Assembly (NCBI RefSeq): GCF_900113255.1
Contig: NZ_FOOR01000025.1
Span: 1 to 34,420, forward strand
Reading direction: 5' to 3'
DNA length: 34,420 nucleotides
Origin: Novosphingobium sp. CF614
GTDB taxonomy: Bacteria; Pseudomonadota; Alphaproteobacteria; Sphingomonadales; Sphingomonadaceae
In this document: positions 14,138 through 21,916 of the stretch, piece after piece
How the letters are laid out: every line of letters begins with the position of its first letter
Position numbering within the stretch: position 1 is the stretch's first letter
The notes under the pieces: model-generated
The model's input: only the letters and a program-made list of their open reading frames with translations
The model's database searches: none
What the model was told of the DNA's origin: nothing
Position numbers and translations under genes: made by a program

Positions 14138-15292
14138 ATGTTCGAACCGTTCCCCGGAAATTACGTCTGGAACCTCGCGACCAACCTCGCGCTGGTCTGC
14201 GGCGGCAACCACGGCGAGATCGACGAGGCCAACCGCCCGATCATGGAAGCATCCAAGGAACTGGGGCCGGACAAGGCTTCGGCGATGATGTTCGACAGCT
14301 GGATCCGCGTTGCCGACCAGGTGGCCGCCAACGCCGCTGACGATGAAGCGCATGGCTACCTGCTTTCGGCCGGCACCAAGTACCTGCGCGCCTCGGGCTA
14401 CTACCTCGCCGCGGAACGCATGCAGAGCCGTGACTACCCGCCGCGCTGGGCGGCCTATCAGAAGGGCATCGACCTTTTTCACAAGGGTTGTGCCTTGCGC
14501 GGCATCCATGTCGAGAAGGTCGAAATCCCCTACGGAGACACCAGCTACACTGCTATTTTCTACCATGATGGCTCGGGTACGCCGCGCCCCACCCTGGTTT
14601 CGGTCAACGGCCTCGATTCCATGAAGGAGCAGGTTTGCATGGCGGGCCACGGCCTCTCCAACCTCGAGCGCGGTATGAACACCCTGTTCGTCGACCAGCC
14701 CGGCACCGGCGAGGCGATCCGCAATCGCGACCTTCCGGTCGTCTACAACGGAGAAATCTGGGGTACCCCGGCGCTTGAATACCTGTTAACCCGCGATGAC
14801 GTAATCCACGACAAGATCGGCATCTTCGGCCTCTCCTTCGGTGGCTATCACGCCCCGCGCATCGCGGCGAACGAGCCGCGCTACGCGCTGTGCGCGGTGA
14901 TGGGCGCCAACCACGTGTGGGGCAAGCGCCAGCGCGAGCGCGTTGCCAACGAAGGCGAAAACCCCGTGCCGCACTACTGGGACCACGTGATGTGGGTGTT
15001 CGGCTTCGATGACCGCGACAAGCTGCTTGAATACACGGACCAGGTGGATCTCACCGGGCAGGTGGAAAAGATCAAGGTGCCGTTCCTGATCACCCATGGT
15101 GAGAACGACCGCCAGATCCCGGCCTACAACGCCCCGCTCAGCTACGATCAGGCGGTCAACAGCCCCAAGCGCCACATGCGCATGTTCACCAAGAAGGACT
15201 TCGAGGTGGAGCACTGCGGCGCCGACAACGGCACCAGCATGCGTGACTATATCGCCGACTGGTGCGCCGAAACCTTCGCCGAGATCGGCTGA
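14138..15292 (+). CDS. Alpha/beta hydrolase, C-C-bond-hydrolase type (FrsA/DHPON hydrolase-like)
   Basis: A 384-residue alpha/beta hydrolase with an N-terminal helical part of about 130 residues. The catalytic triad is Ser233 in GLSFGGYH, Asp324 in HGENDRQ and His359 in VEHCGADN. The HG-equivalent oxyanion region is VNGLDSMKE. This architecture matches the group of 2,6-dihydroxypseudooxynicotine hydrolase and the fungal Ayg1-type polyketide-shortening hydrolases, which cut a C-C bond beside a carbonyl. AAAGGACC precedes ATG 14138. The downstream VOC gene begins inside its stop (TGATG). With extradiol-type dioxygenases nearby, cleavage of a vinylogous diketone or aryl ketone is the best guess; a plain esterase is the alternative. 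Confidence 0.85.
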   Translation: MFEPFPGNYVWNLATNLALVCGGNHGEIDEANRPIMEASKELGPDKASAMMFDSWIRVADQVAANAADDEAHGYLLSAGTKYLRASGYYLAAERMQSRDYPPRWAAYQKGIDLFHKGCALRGIHVEKVEIPYGDTSYTAIFYHDGSGTPRPTLVSVNGLDSMKEQVCMAGHGLSNLERGMNTLFVDQPGTGEAIRNRDLPVVYNGEIWGTPALEYLLTRDDVIHDKIGIFGLSFGGYHAPRIAANEPRYALCAVMGANHVWGKRQRERVANEGENPVPHYWDHVMWVFGFDDRDKLLEYTDQVDLTGQVEKIKVPFLITHGENDRQIPAYNAPLSYDQAVNSPKRHMRMFTKKDFEVEHCGADNGTSMRDYIADWCAETFAEIG

Positions 15293-15699
15293 TGGCGGAG
15301 TTCACGTTCCATCATGGAGGGGTGTCCGTCCCCAGCCTGGATGACGCGATAGACTGGTATGGCCGCGTGCTGGGTTTCGAGGTCGAGAAGAAATTCTGGA
15401 TCGAACCGGCCCGCGCGCACGCCGCCATGGTGCGAAAGGGGCCGCTGCGCTTCGAGATCTTCGAGGTCGAGGGTGCCGCGCCGCTGCCTGAAGAGCGCCG
15501 CTTCCCGCCCAGCGACCTCAAGACCCACGGCAACAAGCACGTGGCTTTCCGGGTCGAGGATCTGGAGGATTTCCTCGTCGAGATGGAAGCGAAGGGTGCC
15601 GATGTCGCCTTCGTCGTGCGCGAGGCGTTCGGCAAGGGCTGCTTCCTGCGCGACTGCGCGGGCAACCTCATCGAATTCGTCGAGGAACCCAACGGGTGA
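15292..15699 (+). CDS. VOC-family (glyoxalase/dioxygenase superfamily) protein
   Basis: A 135-residue single-module vicinal-oxygen-chelate protein with one pair of beta-alpha-beta-beta-beta repeats. Potential metal ligands are His in HHGGVSVPS near the N-terminus, His in NKHVAFRVEDLE near residue 82 and Glu in GNLIEFVEE near the C-terminus, so the metal site looks complete. Single-module members include glyoxalase I, epimerases and small dioxygenases or resistance proteins, working as dimers. The start overlaps the hydrolase stop by one base. Its own stop overlaps the methyltransferase start by four (GTGA), so the genes are translationally coupled. Reaction unknown. Confidence 0.9.
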   Translation: MAEFTFHHGGVSVPSLDDAIDWYGRVLGFEVEKKFWIEPARAHAAMVRKGPLRFEIFEVEGAAPLPEERRFPPSDLKTHGNKHVAFRVEDLEDFLVEMEAKGADVAFVVREAFGKGCFLRDCAGNLIEFVEEPNG

Positions 15700-16340
15700 T
15701 CTTTGCCGCGCCCGCTGCGCAAGCTGTGTTCGCGCGCTACGAGGCGAGGGCCGATGCCGACCGCGAGCACATGCGTGAACTCGGGCCTGCGGGCATGGCC
15801 GTGCGCGACGAGTTCCTGCTGCCGGTGGGGAAGGACGTCGGAACCCTGCTCCACGCGCTGGTGCTGGCGCGCAAACCGGCGCGAATTCTGGAGCTGGGCA
15901 CCAGCTACGGGTATTCGACACTGTTCCTCGCCGATGCCGCCGCGCAAGTCGGGGCACAGGTCATCTCCATGGACCTTGCTCACTACAAGCAGGATTATGC
16001 GCGCGCGCAACTGGCGCAGGCCGGGCTAGCCGAAGTGGTGGACTTGCGCTGCGGTGATGCGCTGGCTTTGCTGGCGCAGGACCAGGGCCCATGGGATTTC
16101 GTCCTGCTCGATATCTGGAAGGAGCTTTACCTTCCCTGCTTCGAGGCGTTCTATCCGGTTCTTTCGGACGAGGCGCTGATCGTTTCCGACAACATGATCG
16201 AACCCGAGTTCGATCGGCCCAGCGTGCGGCTTTACCGCGAGGCGGTGAAGGCGCGGCCGGATCTGCAGACCGTGCTTCTGCCGATGGGCAGCGGCATCGA
16301 ACTCACCGCGCGCTGGAGCGCGGGCAACCCCAAGCTTTGA
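15696..16340 (+). CDS. Class I SAM-dependent O-methyltransferase
   Basis: A 214-residue class I methyltransferase. The SAM-binding loop ILELGTSYGYSTLFLADAA (about 64-82), the acidic MDLAHYK after strand 2 and the metal-site region VLLDIWKELY followed by IVSDNM resemble the catechol/caffeoyl-CoA O-methyltransferase group, which uses a divalent metal and methylates vicinal hydroxyls. Translation starts at GTG 15696, overlapping the VOC stop. A methyltransferase within a catabolic operon may protect catechol-like intermediates, or act in reverse together with the Rieske demethylase. It could also be a methyl-transfer step to a folate-independent acceptor. A 19-base gap leads to the ABM-like gene. 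Confidence 0.88.
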   Translation: MIFAAPAAQAVFARYEARADADREHMRELGPAGMAVRDEFLLPVGKDVGTLLHALVLARKPARILELGTSYGYSTLFLADAAAQVGAQVISMDLAHYKQDYARAQLAQAGLAEVVDLRCGDALALLAQDQGPWDFVLLDIWKELYLPCFEAFYPVLSDEALIVSDNMIEPEFDRPSVRLYREAVKARPDLQTVLLPMGSGIELTARWSAGNPKL

Positions 16341-16359
16341 ACCACAGGACGCGAAGGCC

Positions 16360-16650
16360 ATGATCCACGAAGTCGCCACGCTTACTATCGATCCCGCGAC
16401 AGCGGCCGATTTCGAGGCCGCCGTCGCGGAGGCCCGCCCCCATTTCGAGGCGGCCAAGGGCTTCGTTTCCTTCGGGCTGGAAGCCTCCATCGAGACTCCG
16501 GGCCGCTATCACCTGGTGGTGGGCTGGGAGAGCGTCGAGGCGCACATGCTGGACTTTCGCGAGTCCGATGGCTTCCAGGCCTGGCGCGCCCTGGCCTCGC
16601 CCTTCTTCACGGGTGCGCCCAGTGTCGAGCACATCCGCAAGGTAATCTGA
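16360..16650 (+). CDS. Antibiotic-biosynthesis-monooxygenase (ABM)-like small protein
   Basis: A 96-residue dimeric alpha/beta-barrel (ferredoxin-like) protein. EVATLTIDPATAADFEAAV, a central FVSFGLEASIE strand and YHLVVGWESVEAH with FRESDGFQAW are characteristic of the ABM/DUF superfamily, which includes cofactor-free quinone-forming monooxygenases and small isomerases. It is the last gene of the plus operon and stops 4 bases before the stop of the convergent M20 gene. An activity on quinone-like intermediates is possible; many family members are unassigned. Confidence 0.85.
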   Translation: MIHEVATLTIDPATAADFEAAVAEARPHFEAAKGFVSFGLEASIETPGRYHLVVGWESVEAHMLDFRESDGFQAWRALASPFFTGAPSVEHIRKVI

Positions 16651-16654
16651 CCCG

Positions 16655-17965
16655 TCAGCGCGCGGGCTTTTGCGGTGCCAGGCGGCTCATCAGGAGGGCC
16701 GCGCGCTTGATCTGGCGGGGAAAGCTGGAAAGGTCGACGCGCTCTTCGGGCGTATGATCGCCGCGGCTGCTCGGCCCCATGCCGGCGAGCCCGGCCACAT
16801 TGGGCGCCACGAAACTGATGTCGCCCGCGCCGCGCTTGAGCGGATCGAGCGCGGGCATGGTGGCAAGGCCGAGATCCGCATTCACGGCGTTGAGCGCGGA
16901 CAGCAGCGCCGTGTTGCCGGGCGTGGGCGGCATCGGCGGATAGCTTTCCTTGAAGACGATGGTGGCATCTGTCTGCGGCAGGTGTCGGGCGACAATCGCT
17001 TCCATCCGGGACTTCACGCGTGCGATCTGATCGAGCGTCAAAGCCCGGAAATCGCCCCGCGCCACGGCCACGGGCGGGATGATGTTGGTCTTGCCGATGG
17101 CATGGATTTCGGCCTCGTCCTCGCTCAGGATCGCAGTTGCGCCGCTTCCGATCAGCCCGATGTTGAAGGTCAGGTTCGGCTCCGGCAATTCCTGACGGAA
17201 GGCAACGATGATGCGGGCCAGTTCATAGGCGGCGCCATAGCCCACATTGTCCGAGAAGATGCCGCTGGAATGCGCGCTCTTGCCGGTGGCGGTGATCGTG
17301 TAGCTGCCCGAGGAGCGGCGCGCCACGGACCCGAAGTCCTGTCCGTCGATCACCACCAGGCCTTCGAAATCAAGCGCCACGTCGGAGCGCTTTCCGGCCG
17401 CGATCAGGTCGGCCCGAGCGATATCCAATGGACTGCCGACCGATTCCTCATCGCCCGTAAGCACCACTTCGATATTCGCGCCCTTGAGCGAGCCTGCCGC
17501 CTTCATGGCGCGCAGCGCGGCCAGCATGACCACGACGCCGCCCTTGTCGTCCGCCGCGCCCGGGCCGTGCAATTGGTCTCCTTCGCGCGTGGCTGTCTGG
17601 AAGGGTGAACTGGACTCGAACACCGTATCGAGATGGCCGATGAGCAGCATGCGCGTGGTGCCCTTCGCCCCCTTGTGCGTCGCGATAAGGTGCCCTGCGC
17701 GGTTGGCCGCATCCATAGGCACCCAGCGCGTTTGAAAGCCCAGGGCTTCCAGTTCGGGCACGACCATGTCGCGCACGGCCTTCACGCCCTCGATGTTACG
17801 GGTTCCGCTGTTTTGCGCGACCAGCCTTTCGAGCAAGGCGATGTCTTGTTCGTGGCCCTTGTCCGCCGCGGCGACCATGGTCTTTTCGGGGGAAGCCAGC
17901 GCGGCCAGCGCGGGCGTGCACACCAGGAGCAGGGGAAGGGCGAGCAGTCGGGCCGGGGAAAGCAT
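16655..17965 (-). CDS. Exported M20-family metallopeptidase (glutamate carboxypeptidase type)
   Basis: A 436-residue zinc peptidase/amidohydrolase. A signal peptide covers about residues 1-21 (LLALPLLLVCTPALA). Zinc ligands and catalytic residues are readable: His111 and Asp113 (GHLDTVF), Asp139 or Asp140 (AADDKGG), Glu173/Glu174 (GDEESVG), the ALDFEG carboxylate near 199, and His404 (RGDHTPEER). The order matches carboxypeptidase G2-type enzymes that remove C-terminal glutamate or hydrolyse N-acyl amino acids. Its ribosome binding site is poor. A hairpin at 18022-18055 lies between it and the upstream dioxygenase, so it probably has its own promoter. It could remove an amino-acid conjugate from an imported aromatic, which is an inference. 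Confidence 0.9.
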   Translation of the reverse strand: MLSPARLLALPLLLVCTPALAALASPEKTMVAAADKGHEQDIALLERLVAQNSGTRNIEGVKAVRDMVVPELEALGFQTRWVPMDAANRAGHLIATHKGAKGTTRMLLIGHLDTVFESSSPFQTATREGDQLHGPGAADDKGGVVVMLAALRAMKAAGSLKGANIEVVLTGDEESVGSPLDIARADLIAAGKRSDVALDFEGLVVIDGQDFGSVARRSSGSYTITATGKSAHSSGIFSDNVGYGAAYELARIIVAFRQELPEPNLTFNIGLIGSGATAILSEDEAEIHAIGKTNIIPPVAVARGDFRALTLDQIARVKSRMEAIVARHLPQTDATIVFKESYPPMPPTPGNTALLSALNAVNADLGLATMPALDPLKRGAGDISFVAPNVAGLAGMGPSSRGDHTPEERVDLSSFPRQIKRAALLMSRLAPQKPAR

Positions 17966-18021
17966 GGGGGGGCATGATAGCGCCCGTGCGTGAACGGGCA
18001 ACCACGTGCTGCATGCAAACG

Positions 18022-18055
18022 AAAGCCCCGGCCGATGCAGACCGGCCGGGGCTTT
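18022..18055 (-). terminator. Strong hairpin terminator after the VOC dioxygenase gene
   Basis: AAAGCCCCGGCC (18022-18033) pairs with GGCCGGGGCTTT (18044-18055), a 12-bp stem with a 10-nt loop. On the minus strand the stem ends in CTTTCGTTT, a T-rich tail. It lies 29 bases beyond the stop of the dioxygenase gene at 18085 and before the M20 gene. Confidence 0.8.
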
Positions 18056-18084
18056 GATGGTGCTGGCTTTAAACGCTAGCGGCG

Positions 18085-19155
18085 TCAGATCGCGTGTTCG
18101 TCGTCCTCGGAAATCTCGGCCAGCTTGCCTTGGCTGGGCCGCTTGCCGGGCTTTTCCTTGCGGTAGGGTTCGAAGCTGGCGCGGTCTGCATCGAAGGTCA
18201 AGTCCCAGGGAATGTCGTCGCCCCGGAAGATCGGAGGAGCATTGTTCGACCATAGCAGCGAACCGAACCGGAAGTCCCAGGCGCGTGGCACCCAGTTGTC
18301 GTCCAGATAGTCGGTGTCGGCGTGGTATTCCGCTTCGCCACAGTGGCCCGGGATGTCGCAGTAGTAGTAGATCGCCGAGGAAATGCGGTGGCGCGAGATG
18401 CCGCCGGAACTGTTCATGGTCTGGTTCTTCCAGCCCTTGGCTTCCATGATGTTGGCCCCCAGCATCACTTCGTCGATGTCGTCGCAACCAAAGGCGATGT
18501 GCATGAACTTGAAGGCATCGGGAGCGATCGGCAGGTCGCAGTTGACCCAGAAGATGGAGTGGTGTTCGAACGTGCCGCCTGCACGCGCGAAGATACCCAC
18601 GCCCTTGGAGTGGTCGGCATATCGGAAACCCAGGTGGCGTTCGTAGAATTCGAAGCTGCCGACATAGTCGGGCGAGAAGAACACCACGTGGTTGATGGTC
18701 TTGGGGATCGCCTTCTGGCGCCAGATGCGGTGTTGGTTGAAGCGCGGATGGCTGGCCGGCGTGTTGACCGGGCTGGCCTCGCTTACGAAGCTTTTCTTGT
18801 GCCAGACGCGAACCGCGATGGGCTGGCCATCAGGACATACCGCGTGGACGGTCCCATCAGCGTCGCGGGTGACAGTGACTTCGGTCGCGAGGCTGGCGGC
18901 GATGCGCTCAAGGTTTTCGGGGGTGTCGACGCCCCAGACCGTTTCCTTGAGGCCGTCGCCCGGGAACGGATCGGGCGAAGGCAGGCGTGCATCGCCATGG
19001 GGCAGTACGACCAGGCGCGAACCGGATGCAAGGCGGAAGACCGCTTCGTTTTCGCCGATGCTCTCGACCGGCAGGCCGAAGTCTGTCCAGAAGCGTGCGT
19101 GCTCGGCGACGTCTTCGACACCGAACACAACGCTTTCCACTCCCAAAATGCTCAT
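18085..19155 (-). CDS. Two-domain VOC protein, type I extradiol ring-cleavage dioxygenase-like, copy 1
   Basis: A 356-residue protein with two VOC modules, as in type I extradiol dioxygenases that open catechols next to the hydroxyls with Fe(II). The N-terminal module (1-120) lacks ligands. The C-terminal module has His156 (INHVVFF), His219 (FMHIAFGCDD) and Glu274 or Glu276 (GEAEYH), the expected 2-His-1-carboxylate. The 356 residues exceed the usual ~300 because of an acidic C-terminal tail (RASFEPYRKEKPGKRPSQ onwards). The start ATG 19155 is preceded by AAGGGATC. It is a paralogue of the product at 20470 and lies 180 bp downstream of the FAD monooxygenase, with a possible weak terminator between. 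Substrate unknown. Confidence 0.88.
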   Translation of the reverse strand: MSILGVESVVFGVEDVAEHARFWTDFGLPVESIGENEAVFRLASGSRLVVLPHGDARLPSPDPFPGDGLKETVWGVDTPENLERIAASLATEVTVTRDADGTVHAVCPDGQPIAVRVWHKKSFVSEASPVNTPASHPRFNQHRIWRQKAIPKTINHVVFFSPDYVGSFEFYERHLGFRYADHSKGVGIFARAGGTFEHHSIFWVNCDLPIAPDAFKFMHIAFGCDDIDEVMLGANIMEAKGWKNQTMNSSGGISRHRISSAIYYYCDIPGHCGEAEYHADTDYLDDNWVPRAWDFRFGSLLWSNNAPPIFRGDDIPWDLTFDADRASFEPYRKEKPGKRPSQGKLAEISEDDEHAI

Positions 19156-19257
19156 CTTATCTGATCCCTTAGTTCGCTGAGCGTCCCCTATGGCGTCAAC
19201 CGGACATCGGGAAAAATGCAAAGCTTGGGATGACTGCTATCGAGCGCGCCGAAACGT

Positions 19258-19278
19258 CCCCTGGACTTCGTCCGGGGG
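19258..19278. terminator. Possible terminator between monooxygenase and dioxygenase copy 1
   Basis: CCCCTGGAC (19258-19266) and GTCCGGGGG (19270-19278) form a 9-bp stem with one wobble and a TTC loop, in the 180-bp gap after the monooxygenase stop. On the minus strand it is followed by ACGTTTCGG, only a weak T tract. The rest of the gap probably holds the promoter for the dioxygenase gene. Confidence 0.45.
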
Positions 19279-19335
19279 AGGCATGGCAACATCGTCCCGA
19301 AGCCCTTGGCAGGAACGATGCGTCGGGAGAGAGGA

Positions 19336-20454
19336 TCAGACCGGTTCGGCCAGCTTCTTGCGGATGCGGTCGGTCAGTTCGATCGGATCGCCCGCGGTCT
19401 CCGGGTGCATGTCCCATTCGCCGAGCATGATCGAACTGGTGCCGACCAGCTTGGCACGCTCGAAGCGGCGTTCCATGAAGGCGTCGAGTGCGGCATCGAC
19501 GTCGCGCGTGCCAAGTTCCTCGGCCAGCACCACCGCGTCCTCGATGGCCATCGCCGCGCCTTGGCCCAGGTGCGGGGTAGCGCTGTGCGCGGCATCGCCG
19601 ATCAGCACGACGCGGCCCTTGTACCAGGGAGCGGGCATGATGCATGCTTCGAGCGGACGATAAACCACGAGGTTGGGATCAGTGACGTGGGCTGCGGCCT
19701 CGGCCATGATCCCGCCGTAGCCTTCAAGGCGTTTGCGCATCTCGTTGGCCAGCGTTTCGGGCGCGAAGCGCGGGTTGCCCGGTTCCTCGAACACGGCGAA
19801 GATGTACATGTCCTCTTCGGTGAGGGGGCAGTAGCCGACCTTGCCCTTGTCCTTGCCGACATAGATGTCCGACCAGTCGAGACCCTTGGGGCGGGGAACG
19901 TTGTAGCGCCACACGCCCTGGCCGGTGTACTGCGGCCTGGCATCGGGCCAGAGCACCTTTCGCACCGCCGAGTAGTTGCCGTCCGCGCCGATCACCAGGT
20001 CGTAGCTGCCCGAAGTGCCGTCGGAGAACTGAACGGCCACGTTTTCGCCGTTGTCCTCGAAGCTCTCGAAGGTTACGCCGAGGCGCACCGGGATGCCCAG
20101 TTCCAGCGTCTTTTCAGTCAGCACCTTGTGCAGCGCCGGGCGGGTGAGGCCGAGGTCGGAGGGCAGGCCGTCCACCGCAGTATCGCCAGGCAATTCCTTG
20201 AGGACGTTGCCGTTCAAGTCCACGAAGCGCGCGCCGCGATAGGCGTAGCCGGCCTTTACCGCCTTGTCGCCGATGCCCAGCACGTTGAGCGCGCGCACGA
20301 AGTTGGCCTGCACGATGATACCCACGTGATAGACCTTCCAGTCCTTGTCACGCTCCACCACTTCCACGTCGATGCCCTGCTGATGCAGGCCGATAGCGAC
20401 GGCGAGGCCGCCGACGCCGCCACCGATGACGAGAACTTTCTGTGCCTTGGTCAT
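19336..20454 (-). CDS. FAD-dependent monooxygenase, copy 1
   Basis: A 372-residue class A flavoprotein hydroxylase of the UbiH/salicylate-hydroxylase type. It has the Rossmann motif VIGGGVGGLAVAIGLHQQ (9-26), a mid-protein YDLVIGADGNYSAVRK (DG motif) and the GD motif VLIGDAAHSATPHLGQGAA binding FAD phosphate and ribityl. Such enzymes hydroxylate aromatic rings using NAD(P)H and O2, often with decarboxylation. GAGAGG precedes ATG 20454. The gene starts 15 bases after the stop of the upstream extradiol-like dioxygenase copy 2, so the two form a hydroxylation plus cleavage pair. It is paralogous to the monooxygenase at 32848. Confidence 0.93.
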   Translation of the reverse strand: MTKAQKVLVIGGGVGGLAVAIGLHQQGIDVEVVERDKDWKVYHVGIIVQANFVRALNVLGIGDKAVKAGYAYRGARFVDLNGNVLKELPGDTAVDGLPSDLGLTRPALHKVLTEKTLELGIPVRLGVTFESFEDNGENVAVQFSDGTSGSYDLVIGADGNYSAVRKVLWPDARPQYTGQGVWRYNVPRPKGLDWSDIYVGKDKGKVGYCPLTEEDMYIFAVFEEPGNPRFAPETLANEMRKRLEGYGGIMAEAAAHVTDPNLVVYRPLEACIMPAPWYKGRVVLIGDAAHSATPHLGQGAAMAIEDAVVLAEELGTRDVDAALDAFMERRFERAKLVGTSSIMLGEWDMHPETAGDPIELTDRIRKKLAEPV

Positions 20455-20469
20455 ATCTGGGATCCTCTC

Positions 20470-21504
20470 TTATGCGGCCGGTTCGGCGCTGGTTTCAGGG
20501 GCGGACTTGGGGGCGGCCGGCAAGTAGCGAAGCTGGTCGTCGCGGGCGAAGGTGACGTCCCAGTTGGGGTAGTCCTGCATCCACGCGGGCAATTCGTGCA
20601 TGAAGATGGCGGTGCCGAAGGGGCCGTCCCACACGCGCGGCTTCCAGCTGTCGTCGATGACATCGCAGTCGGCGCCGTATTCCATCTCGCCGCCTAGGAA
20701 CGCGACGGTGTCGGTGTAGAGGAAGGCCGCGGAGGTCAGGCGGTGGCGACCAAGGCCCCAGCCGTTGTTCTTCCACCCCTTGCGATCGAGGTAGTTCTTG
20801 GCGACCATCACCTCGTCGATGTCTTCCAACTCGAAGTTGCAGTGGTGGAAGCGAAGGGTGCCGTCGAAGTTGGGCATGCCCGCATGGGCATTGGCCAGGA
20901 AGATGTTGTGGTGCTCGAAGGCGCCGTCGGCGCGCATGTACACGCCGAAGCCCTTCTGCAGGTCGGTGACCCTGAAGCCGAGCCGGTCGCGGTAGTAGTC
21001 GATCGCTTCCTGCACGTCGGGGAAAGTCCAGACGCAGTGGTGGATGCGCTTGGGTACGGCGCGGTCGATCCACTTGCGCGGCTGGTTGAGCCGGCCGACC
21101 TTGCCGACGGTGTTGCTGGGCGAGGGCGCGCCGTGGACGGTGCGGGGTTGCCACACTTCAAGCCCGATGGCCTGCCCGAAGGGGGTGACGAAATGCACCG
21201 TGCCCTCTTTATCGGTAGTCAGTTCGTGGTCGCGGGCAAGATCGGCGCACAGGCGCCTCATCGCGCGCTCGCCGTCCACCGCCCAGACGCATTCGAACAC
21301 GCCGGTGCCGGTTTGTTCGGTGTGGGCGGGCAGGCCCGAATGCCCCGATTTGAGCAGGTGCACCTCGCCGCCGTCCATGGTCTCGAACAGGGCGGCGGTG
21401 TCATCGCGTTCCCTGGAATAGAGACCGTAATCCTCGAAGAAGCGACAGGCCGTGTCGAGGTCCTCGACACGAAACACCAGCCGCCGGATACCGGTAATTG
21501 CCAT
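20470..21504 (-). CDS. Two-domain VOC protein, type I extradiol dioxygenase-like, copy 2
   Basis: A 344-residue two-module VOC protein paralogous to the product at 18085, with the same spacing. The C-terminal module holds His156 (HHCVW), His221 (FHHCNFELEDIDEV) and Glu273 or Glu275 (GGEMEYG), so an Fe(II) site is likely. The RADGAFEHHNIF segment is shared almost exactly with copy 1 (RAGGTFEHHSIF). The C-terminus is an Ala/Pro-rich tail. It is the first gene of a minus-strand operon with FAD monooxygenase copy 1, 15 bases apart. Two copies may act on two ring systems of one substrate. The substrate is not predictable. Confidence 0.9.
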   Translation of the reverse strand: MAITGIRRLVFRVEDLDTACRFFEDYGLYSRERDDTAALFETMDGGEVHLLKSGHSGLPAHTEQTGTGVFECVWAVDGERAMRRLCADLARDHELTTDKEGTVHFVTPFGQAIGLEVWQPRTVHGAPSPSNTVGKVGRLNQPRKWIDRAVPKRIHHCVWTFPDVQEAIDYYRDRLGFRVTDLQKGFGVYMRADGAFEHHNIFLANAHAGMPNFDGTLRFHHCNFELEDIDEVMVAKNYLDRKGWKNNGWGLGRHRLTSAAFLYTDTVAFLGGEMEYGADCDVIDDSWKPRVWDGPFGTAIFMHELPAWMQDYPNWDVTFARDDQLRYLPAAPKSAPETSAEPAA

Positions 21505-21916
21505 TGGTCAGACTCCAATCCCGTGTTGCAGTCTGAATGGCGGCGTGCCCTCCCGATTTTCTTGATCCAGCGCAATCGCAGATCATGGATTGAATCGGTA
21601 GCCAGTCATCGAAAACGCGGATGCAAGCAGGGTAAAGGTGACGCCCGAGGTTTACACGGTTTACACGGTCAAGGGACAACACGTGTCACCTTGCGCAGGC
21701 AAAGTGTCACCTTGCGTTGCAGTGCGCGCTGCCGGAGTGGAATTCGACGGTTTCAAGGAGCGGCGCTGACCATGCCAGACGCGGCCCGTGTAGGAAAACG
21801 GTTCTAGGTTGCAGGCGGTCCAGCCTTTTGCGCGCCGGCGGGCTCGCTTTGCCAAGGCCGCGCACAGCCGGTACTAGCCGACGGCAAGGCGTTGGGCACG
21901 TTTCAAGGAGCAGGGG
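21505..21916. promoter_or_regulatory. 412-bp divergent control region with clustered repeats
   Basis: It lies between dioxygenase copy 2 and the TetR gene. GTGTCACCTTGCG is repeated exactly at 21683-21695 and 21704-21716, a 21-bp period. A related inverted half-site AAGGTGAC lies at 21635-21642. A 9-bp tandem, TTTACACGG, is at 21651-21659 and 21660-21668. Short open frames on both strands show no protein features. Clustered direct repeats on one face of the helix suggest a regulator binding site. AAGGAG at 21905-21910 is the TetR gene ribosome binding site. Confidence 0.6.

Noticed and set aside
21401..21682. Minus-strand open frame overlapping the dioxygenase start and the repeat region
   Set aside because: No ribosome binding site, no motif, and it overlaps the real start of the dioxygenase gene.
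21651..21716. Short repeats considered as a CRISPR array
   Set aside because: Only two copies of each unit, spacers of 0-8 bases, and no cas genes.
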